Below, piece after piece: positions 25,862 through 34,500 of a stretch of 52,970 bases of DNA (the first letter of the stretch is position 1; each line of letters begins with the position of its first letter). Both the position numbers and the translations under genes were made by a program. The notes beneath the pieces are model-generated. The model had not been told where the DNA came from. It ran no database searches and saw only the letters and a list, made by a program, of their open reading frames with translations. This stretch comes from Pelagicoccus sp. SDUM812002 (GTDB lineage: Bacteria > Verrucomicrobiota > Verrucomicrobiia > Opitutales > Opitutaceae). The stretch covers positions 1 through 52,970 of the forward strand of contig NZ_JARXHX010000025.1 of the NCBI RefSeq assembly GCF_031127835.1, written 5' to 3'.

Positions 25862-26695
25862 CTACGTTTTCACGAGGTAAGAACGATACGATCGCGAGAC
25901 ATTCAAATTACGATTAAAGGCAATTTTTCTGATGAGCGTCGACGCTTCTAAGTAGCGCTGGGTGTATAACCTGGGGCTTTGCATGATACGAAAAAGCCAC
26001 CCCAGATAGAGGCGGTCCGCCCATACGGGAATGTGGGCTTGCTCCCCAGAGAGAAACGCTATCGCAGCGCCCGTGCACACGATCGTCGGCTTGTAGCTCA
26101 GGTTTGTCGTAAGGTAATAGCCTAGCTTTTCCTGCTTCCCACCTGCGACATTCAAGATTACCCAACGAGGACGTTTCGCTTCTATTTCTGCTAGCAGCTG
26201 AGGATCCTCGACGCGCCCTTCATGGGGATACATGGGCGCGATTACAAATCCGTCGTCGCTGAACGTGACGCCTCTTTCCGAAAGCACCGCCTTGGTAGGT
26301 AAGACCTCAAGCTCATTGGGCATCACCCACATCGTCGACGCATCGTTTTTGAATCCCTCGTGATTCAACAACGCATCAATAAAACGAAGGCCCGAAATTC
26401 GGTGCAGACTGCGTCTTTTGAAAAGTCTTAATAAGAGAACCATGTAACCGCTGTCGGCTAATGCAAAGGCCGCACCCTGAACAGCTTCCCGATAGAACTC
26501 GTCCTTATCGATACGAGCCAACCCTGGCCCAGACGGAACCACCAGCAATCCTCCCTCAGAAACAATATCAATACACCGCTCCACGGGTTCATCAACAAAG
26601 TTGACCCCAAGTGCGCTACAGCTTAAATAAGGTTCGGTGTCAGAGTTGACCCCGAGCGAAGTATAGCTTAATTGAGATTCGTTGGCAGAGGACAT
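25862..26695 (-). CDS. WecG/TagA/CpsF family glycosyltransferase (GT26)
   Basis: A 277-residue member of the family that includes UDP-ManNAc transferases acting on undecaprenyl-diphosphate-linked GlcNAc. Visible signatures are LADSGYMVLLLRLFKR with the family's conserved Asp (about residue 81), HRISGLRFIDALL, then MYPHEGR and WVILNVAGGKQEKLGYYL, and the distal WADRLYLGWLFRIMQSPRLYTQRYL. It probably adds the second sugar to the lipid carrier at the cytoplasmic membrane. The N-terminus is odd: LSYTSLGVNSDTEP and LSCSALGVNFVDEP are two copies of the same ~15-residue segment, mirrored by a 45 bp tandem duplication. Only the second copy aligns with the family's usual start. Sugar specificity is not proven. 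Confidence 0.86.
   Translation of the reverse strand: MSSANESQLSYTSLGVNSDTEPYLSCSALGVNFVDEPVERCIDIVSEGGLLVVPSGPGLARIDKDEFYREAVQGAAFALADSGYMVLLLRLFKRRSLHRISGLRFIDALLNHEGFKNDASTMWVMPNELEVLPTKAVLSERGVTFSDDGFVIAPMYPHEGRVEDPQLLAEIEAKRPRWVILNVAGGKQEKLGYYLTTNLSYKPTIVCTGAAIAFLSGEQAHIPVWADRLYLGWLFRIMQSPRLYTQRYLEASTLIRKIAFNRNLNVSRSYRSYLVKT
26600..26689 (-). repeat. 45 bp tandem duplication at the 5' end of the WecG-like gene
   Basis: GTTGACCCC begins both 26600 and 26645, giving two diverged 45 bp copies in frame (15 codons each). The second, distal copy lies just after the start codon and adds an extra N-terminal segment. Confidence 0.75.
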
Positions 26696-27160
26696 GGTTC
26701 AGGTGTTGTTGGCGCTGAGGATTGTGCTATGTTCGATTTTGAATCTGAAAAAAGAATCACTCACTGACTAAACGAAATTTGACACACCAAGAGCGGCGCC
26801 CACAAAGATGCCCGTGCAACTTATCAAAGAATACAGGCTAGAATTCGACAAAATCAGAAGGCAGGATTTATTCGAAAAGTAAAAGACGTTGGACACGGCA
26901 TAAGTATAAAAACTTATGCTTAAAATTAGGTTTCACGATACCGTTTGCGTAGCCCGTAGCAACCCTTATTGAAGAAGGTTCCAAAGGTTCGCAGCGAATA
27001 GAGGATTCCCTGATCCCAAGCGAAGAGCTTTCACGCCAATTGATAACAGAAAAACTCACAATCGCATCCGAACTGCCAGCAATACGCCTGAAATCGAAGG
27101 CTAACCTAAGAAGAGGCACCCAAACACTGGGGCTAAACGAAATTCGCCCTCATCATTGAG
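26696..27160. other. Intergenic gap, no gene supported
   Basis: A 465 bp gap between the GT2 gene (27161) and the WecG-like gene, both on the minus strand. Small open frames are present but resemble no family. It probably holds the WecG-like gene's own promoter; no motif is convincing. Confidence 0.4.
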
Positions 27161-28156
27161 CTAGCGAGAGAGCCGCTCGGCACCCAGCCGCATCCCCTCC
27201 AGCTTCGCAGCAAGACGTTCCGCGCAAATGTTGAAGTGATAATAGCGCCGCGACTCTTTGTTGAAAGCGACCACTCCGCGAGCCAAAGTATATGCCATCA
27301 GTTCCACTCGAGTGCAGACCTGTTGGACTGCCCTTCTGAAAAAGCTCCGTTCAGCCAGCGCGATTCCACGCCCCATTTCATTTCGCTTCTTCTGTACAAC
27401 GGCAAAGTCAGCGGAACAACGTTCGGGAGGCACGAAATGCCAAACCACCGCATTAGGGGAATAGACACCTCGAACTCCCGACTCCAATAGCTTGTTCTCG
27501 ACGTTGGTCTCATCTCCATTTGCGGGCGTGCCCGGTCCACACATCAGGTCGAAACTGCCGACACCTTTTATATCCTGGGCATAAGCAGCCCAATTGAAAC
27601 CGAGAGCGCCGCCGGTCGTTAAGTCTCTCTCTTCATCTCCCAGCGACCAGCCTTTTGCCGGGGCGGGCAGATAACGCTTCACCCAATCCGGCGGGGGCTC
27701 AGGGCAGTCTACTTCACAACGGCCCCCATAAAAGACCCCGTGCCGCTGCCTTCCAGCCAATTTCGAATATTCCAACAGAGTGTCCTCGCTCAATCGCACA
27801 TCGTCGTCGAAAAAAACGATAAATTCATCCGTCAACCGCTCCAGCGCGGCGTTGAGTGCGGCGCTCTTGCTGCAATAAGGAACATACAAATACTCAATGG
27901 GTATTCGGCCTTTGAACGATTCCGCAACCTCTCGCACCACAGGCTCGGGTCCGTTCTCTGCAACGATAACTCGAGTCAAGATACTTGGAATACGGACGGT
28001 AGAAATAGATTCCAAAGTACGACTTAGCAGGCTGTCTCGTCCAAAGGTGGCGATCACAATTACCATGTTGCAGCTGCCACTCTCGACGTGGGGTAGCTCC
28101 GGCTCGGCGGCGGATGGTGATTGGGCAACGTTAAAAGCTTTGGATTGATCTGCCAT
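27161..28156 (-). CDS. Family 2 glycosyltransferase
   Basis: A 331-residue GT-A enzyme with a ~28-residue variable N-terminal extension before the family start VIVIATFGRDSLLSRTLES. The metal-binding motif is FFDDDV (Asp117-119), preceded by CSKSAALNAALERL, the usual helix that contacts the nucleotide. MCGPGTPANGDETNVENKLLESG corresponds to the acceptor-side ED region. A C-terminal segment has a possible amphipathic or membrane-associated helix (QVCTRVELMAYTLARGVVAF). It is the first glycosyltransferase gene after the giant secreted-protein gene and is separated from both neighbours by more than 350 bp, so it may be a single-gene transcript. Sugar unknown. Confidence 0.9.
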   Translation of the reverse strand: MADQSKAFNVAQSPSAAEPELPHVESGSCNMVIVIATFGRDSLLSRTLESISTVRIPSILTRVIVAENGPEPVVREVAESFKGRIPIEYLYVPYCSKSAALNAALERLTDEFIVFFDDDVRLSEDTLLEYSKLAGRQRHGVFYGGRCEVDCPEPPPDWVKRYLPAPAKGWSLGDEERDLTTGGALGFNWAAYAQDIKGVGSFDLMCGPGTPANGDETNVENKLLESGVRGVYSPNAVVWHFVPPERCSADFAVVQKKRNEMGRGIALAERSFFRRAVQQVCTRVELMAYTLARGVVAFNKESRRYYHFNICAERLAAKLEGMRLGAERLSR

Positions 28157-28515
28157 GGTCGCGGTGTCGTGGATCCCTAAAATCAGCAGAAGGGTAATAT
28201 TTGAATAACATAGTGCTACAATCGACTCCCTTTATCGGATAAGTACAATTACTTGACCTGAGTTAAATAGAACTGCAATGCGAATTTCCGGCATTAATGC
28301 AATATGCCAAAAAAAAACGTCCACTTGAAACAATCGTCCGTATTCACTCGAATGATACCGATACCTACATATTGTGCAAATAAAGGTCATCAATGTGCCA
28401 CTGCGGGCACCAGCCTAGCGACTCATCGATATAAGCGAAGGTTCATTGCTGGAGTTAACGTACAGTAGGAACATAACTTCTATCTGGTAGCGCGGGTGTA
28501 TAATCTTTAAAAAGC
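28157..28515. other. Intergenic gap, no gene supported
   Basis: A 359 bp AT-rich gap between the end of the giant gene (28516) and the start of the GT2 gene. An A-run at about 28309-28317 is present but not preceded by a stable stem. No gene or clear terminator seen. Confidence 0.4.
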
Positions 28516-31500
28516 CTACAACGCTTTCAGCACCTCGATGGCGTTGACCTTCGTATTGTCGACAACATGCAGTAAAACGATATTCAACTCGCCGTCCGAC
28601 ACCGTCACCGGAAACTCCAATACCAAGGCGGCTGCGCCGCCGACCGTTCCGAAGATATCGATCGCAGCAGCGGCCGGAGCCCCTTCGATCTGCACTCCCA
28701 TCACCCGCTGGCCAGACGATGTAATGCCGGCGAAGATTTCAGCGAAGTGCAGGCGAACCAGATAGCTGCCGTCCTCAAGGGCGAACGCGTACTGCAACTC
28801 CGGTGCCGCTCCCCCATCCCAACGCTCGGTCTGGTAGAGCGTGTCGTCCGTAGTGCCGGCGATGGCGATATTGCGGCTGTAGGTGCCGCCCGTCTTGAAG
28901 CCGAAGTCAGCCGACCAGACCAAGCCGGAGCCGTCCGTATAGGCCGGGCCGCCCACGTTGACCCGCAGCACCGACTCGAAGTCGGGCGCGGCCAAGGTCG
29001 CGCCGCTCGTCAATGCGGGGGCCGACTCGTTGCCGGCGGCGTCGAAGGCCGTCACCTCGTAGTCGTAGCTAGTCTCCGGATCGAGTCCTTCGTCGAGGTA
29101 GGTCAGCGATGCGGTTTCGCCCAGGAGCGACCCGCCGCGGTAGACCGCGTAGGAGACCACGCCCACCTCGTCGCTGGCAGCCGACCAAGTCAGCTGGATC
29201 GAGCTGTCATCGAGACCGGTCGCGGTGAAAGTTTCGGGAGCGTCCGGCGGCGTGTCGTCAGGCCCGTCCAAGGTCGTGCCGCTCGTCAATGCGGGGGCCG
29301 ACTCGTTGCCGGCGGCGTCGAAGGCCGTCACCTCGTAGTCGTAGCTAGCCTCCGGATCGAGTCCTTCGTCGAGGTAGGTCAGCGATGCGGTTTCGCTTAC
29401 GAGCGACCCGCCGCGGTAGACCGCGTAGGAGACCACGCCCACCTCGTCGCTGGCAGCCGACCAAGTCAGCTGGATCGAGCTGTCGTCGAGACCGGTCGCG
29501 GTGAAAGTTTCGGGAGCGTCCGGCGGCGTGTCGTCAACGAGCGGCTCGAGCGAACGCAGCACCTCGATGGCGTTGACCTTCGTATTATCCACGACATGCA
29601 GGAAGACGATATTCAACTCGCCGTCCGACACTGTCGCCGGGAACTCCAAGACCAAGGCGGCGGCGGAGCCGACAGCCCCAAATATATCGATCGCAGCAGC
29701 GGCCGGCGCCCCTTCGATCTGCACACCCATTACCCGCTGGCCAGGAGATACGATACCCGCGAAGATCTCAGCGAAATGCAGGCGAACTTGGTAGCTACCG
29801 TTCGGGAGGGCGAAAGAGTAGTGCAACTCCGGAGCCGCTCCACCATCCCAGCGTTCGGTCTGGTAAAGCGTGTCGTCCGTGGTGCCGGCGATCGCGATAT
29901 TGCGGCTGAAGGTGCCGCCCGTGTTGAAGCCGACATCGGCAGACCAAACCGCGCCCGAGCCGTCCGTGTAAGCTGGCCCGCCCACGTTGACCCGCAGCAC
30001 CGACTCGAAATCGGGCTCGGCCAAGGTCGCGCCACTCGCCAGAGCGGGCGCCGACTCGTTGCCGGCCGCGTCGAAAGCCGTCACCTCGTAGTCGTAGCTG
30101 GTCTCCGGATCGAGCCCTTCGTCGAGATACGTTAGGCCCGAGGTTTCGCCCAGAAGCGACCCGCCGCGGTAAACCGCGTAGGATGACACGCCCACGTTGT
30201 CGCTGGCGGAGGACCAAGTCAGCTCGATCGAATTGTGGTCAATACCTGTCGCGATGAAGGATCCGGGGACGGCCGGCGGAGTGTCGTCAGGCCCGGCCAA
30301 GGTCACGCTGCTAGCCAAAGCGGGCGCCGACTCGTTGCCGGTGGAATCAAAGGCCGTCACCTCGTAGTCGTAGCTAGTCTCCGGATCGAGTCCTTCGTCG
30401 AGATACGTTAGCTCCGAGGTTTCGACCAGAAGCGACCCTTCGCGGTAGACCGCGTAGGAGACCACGCCCACGTTGTCGCTAGCGGCGGTCCAAGCCAACC
30501 CGATCGAGCTCTCGTCGAGACCTGTCGCGGTGAAGGTGGCGGGGGCGGCCGGCGGCGTGTCGTCGACGAATGGCTCCGAGGGCCGCAACACCTCGATGGC
30601 ATTGACCTTCGGATTCTCCGTCACGTGCAAGAAGTCAATCTCAAGCGATCCGCCAACGACCGTAGCCTGGACTTCGACCACATGGGAAGTGCCGAAGCCG
30701 GCAGCCTCGAATATGTCGAAGGACGCATCGAAGGTGGAACCTTCCACCACAATACCGAACACACGCTGGCCGGAGGCCACGATGCCGTTGTAGATTTCCG
30801 CAAAGTGCAGACGCACCAGATAGTCGCCGTCCGCGAGGGCGAAGGAGTACTGCAACTCTGGAGCCGCTCCCGCGTCCCAGCGCTCTGTCTGGTAAAGCGC
30901 GTCGTCCGTGGTGCCGGCGATGGCGACGCCATTGCTGTAAGAGCTACCTGTATTGAAGCCGAAGTCAGCCGACCAGACCGCGCCCGAACCGTCCGTGTAG
31001 GCCGGCCCGCCAGCGTTAACCCGCAGCATCGATTCGAAATCGGGCGCGGCCAAAGTCGAGCCGCTCGCCAGAGCGGGCGCCGATTCGTTGCCGGCGGCGT
31101 CGAAGGCCGTCACTTCGTAGTTGTAGCTGGTCTGCGGATCGAGTCCTTCGTCGAGGTAAGCTAGGCTCGAGATTTCTGCCAAGAGCGAACCGTCGCGGTA
31201 GACCGCGTAGGAAACCACGCCTACGTCGTCGCTCGCGGCGGTCCAAGTCAGCTCGACCGAGCTGTGATCGACACCTGTTGCGGCGAAGGATCCGGGGGGG
31301 GACGGCGGCGTGTCGTCAACAAATGAATCCAAAGGACGTAGCACCTCGATGGCATTGACCTTCGGATTTTCGGTCGCGTGCAGGAGGCCGATCTCGAGCG
31401 ATCCGCCAACGACCGTGGCCGGGACTTCGACCACATGCGCAGTGCCAAAGCCGGCGGTATCGAATATGTCGAAGCTCGCATCGACGGTGGAACCTTCCAC

Positions 31501-34500
31501 CACGATCCCGAACACACGCTGGCCGGAGGCCACGATGCCGCTGTAGATTTCCGCGAAGTGCAGACGCACTAGGTAGTCGCCGTCCGCGAGGGCGAAGGAG
31601 TACTGCAACTCCGGAGCCGCTCCCGCATCCCAACGCTCTGTCTGGTAGAGAGGGTCATCCGTGGTGCCGGCGATGGCTACGCCGTTGCTATAAGCGCTGC
31701 CAGTATTGAAGCCGAAGTCGGCAGACCAAACCGCGCCCGTTCCGTCCGTGTAGATCGGTCCCCCCGCGTTTACGCGCAGCACCGTCTCGAAATCGGGCTC
31801 GGCCAAGGTGACGCCGCTCGCCAAAGCGGGCTCAGACTCGTTGCCCGCGGCGTCGAGGGCCGTCACCTCGTAGTCGTAGGTGGCCTCAGGATCGAGGCCC
31901 TCGTCGAGGTAGGTCAGCGAGGAGGTTTCGCCAACGGGCGCCCCGTCGCGGGAAACCGCGTAAGACACAACGCCCACGTCGTCGCTGGCGGCCGACCAAG
32001 TCAGCTCGATCGAGCTGTGGTCGAGACCTGTCGCGGTGAAGGTTTCGGGGGCGGCCGGCGGTGTGTCGTCAACGAAGGGTTCCAAGGGACGCAGCACTTC
32101 GATGGCACTGACTTTCGGATTCTCGATTCCATGGATAAAAGACACATTGAGTTGCCCATCGCTGACAGTGGCCGGATAGGTAAGGATCAGGGCTCTAGCC
32201 GAGCCTGTCGCGGCAAAAATATCAATTGCGGTCTCTACGGTTTCCCCTTCCACTGCGATTCCGAAGACGCGCTGGCCAGCACTGTTGACCTGGGTTGAAA
32301 TCTCAGCAAGGTGTATCCTGATTTCATATGCACCGTTAGCCAGTGCGAATGCATAGGATAGCTCCGGCGCGGAGGGTGGGTCCCAGCGCTCGGTTTGATA
32401 AAGGGCATCGTTAGCTGTCCCTTCGATCGCCACGCTCTGAGAGTAGACATTGCCAACGTTGAAACCGGTATCGGCTAACCATTCATTTTCGTCAGTGTCC
32501 GTAAAGGCCCCGCCGCCAGCATTCACCCTCAAAACCGTTTCCGTCGTTCCCGGCTCAGATTGAGTCGTCAACAATTTCGAGCTACGAGACGATTCGTTAC
32601 CTGCTTGGTCCACCGCAGTGACCTCCACTAAGTAAGTCGTAAACGGATCTAATCCTGTGAGAACGTAGCCGGGACTGCCCACCGAGATGAGAAATACACC
32701 GTCGACATATATATTATATCCAGTAACCTCAAAGTTGTCTGTCGAAGCCGCCCAGACAAGTTGGGAGCTGTTCGCCAAAGTACCGTTCGCTTGAAATCCT
32801 GGAGGCTGGGTTGGCTCCTCATCGTCATTCAAGGCAGCTTTATCTACCTCGACAACCAGCGTATCCGAAGCAGGACCTTTCACGCCCGACTCATCAGTCA
32901 GATAGGCGCTGAATAGATTGATACCACCCGATTCAGCATCGCCCAGCAGCAATGTCACATCAAAATCCAGCTCTCCATTAGCATCGATGACGCCTGTATA
33001 TTCTTGAACCGAGAGTACAGTGTTGGATTCGAATGCGGACAGATTATACCCGCCGCCCGCGACCCCATCAAGATAGAGTCCAGCTTCCATCTGCACGAGC
33101 GTGACACTGGTCCCCGCAGGACCAACAACGCGAATGGTCGGATCTTCTACCGTCAATAGCGGAGCCTCAGCTCCTACGACTTGCAGGTAGGGCTGAACGG
33201 GACGCTCAAATACGAGAGACCCAGTGCTTCCACGATTGCTTTGGTCTCTTCTGCTGACTCGTGTCTTCAAAATCGTGCCGTCGTCGAAACCCACCGTCAC
33301 CTTAGTGCCGATGACCTCCAAACCTGAGACACTGCCGCTATCGTTCGGTCCTGGATCTATAACACCTTTAATGCTGTTTGGATCTACATCTGTGCTAAAC
33401 CACAAGGATTCGCCGACATCGAAGCCCGTCGCCTCGACGAGTAATCCGTCGTATCCATCATCTCCATCCACTAGATTGTGCGAATCTACAAAAGTCGCCA
33501 CTACCGAATCGATGCCGTCGTCCAAATTGAGATCAAACGCCTTGAATGCAGTGTCGCCTGCAGTCCCCTCCGAATCGAACACGGTGTTCGGCATGAGGGA
33601 ACGGGTCAGGTCGAACTTAACGCTCGCAATTTTTTGACCACCGGAGGATGTGTTTTCCACGCGGAAGGAGCCGGGAATGTAGGTACTGGACGTAACGATG
33701 CTTCCCGCTTCCGGGTCGATGACGACCTCAGCGCTCGCTCCCAAATCCGGAACGGTGATCTCAAAGAGGTCCCAAGTCGGAGAGAAGGTAGCCGTTGCAG
33801 GATCGCCCGTCGTGGCGATCAGGCCGATCGCGAGAGGGCCAGGTTCGCTGACTGCTGCGAGAACGTTTCCTTGGAGAAAGATGGGCGATCCAATCACGGT
33901 AGCCTCAGGATCACTCTCACGCTGGACCATGGGCTGAACGTATCCAGAAACCGGATCTACATACATAAATAGATCCATAGTGCTATTGGAAAGGAAACCA
34001 GAGAAGGCTTCTATTGAGTCGACCAGTACGCCCCCCCCATCTTCGTATAAGATTTCGATCCCACCTTCCCCATCGTTCGCATTAACGGCCACCTTCAGGT
34101 AGTTGTCTTGGTCGCCTGTTCCGATGAAGAAGCCCTGCGACTGCTGCCCCTCTATGTTCGTGGAGCCCCCGAAGAAAGGCCCTGCTATGCTGACCCGAAT
34201 AAGGTAAGGAGCGACTAAATCGCTGGACGGAACTCCGAAGATGTAGGCATCGACCTGATTGTTGGCGCTCCCTTTGGCGGTACCAGCGTCCACCTGAGAT
34301 ATGCTAAAGAGTCCCGCGGTGCCTCCTGCAACGATATTAAAGGGATCGTATTGTCCAAGGTAGTCATCACCTGGATTTACCATCATCCCCGTCACACCCA
34401 CACTAAAGAAGCCTGTGTTAGTATTGAAGAGGCTCAGCGACATTGGAATCGCCGTCGACATTCCATTGTGAGGATCCCTTTGGAAGGCGTCTTCGGTATC

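Noticed and set aside
26868-27119. 83-codon minus-strand frame in the gap before the WecG-like gene
   Set aside because: Low-complexity Ser/Arg-rich sequence without motif or context support.
28747-30135. Long (462-codon) plus-strand frame opposite the giant gene
   Set aside because: It is antisense to highly repetitive GC-rich FN3/malectin coding DNA; the frame stays open because of codon bias on the real strand, and its protein is Arg/Gly/Val-rich with no fold.
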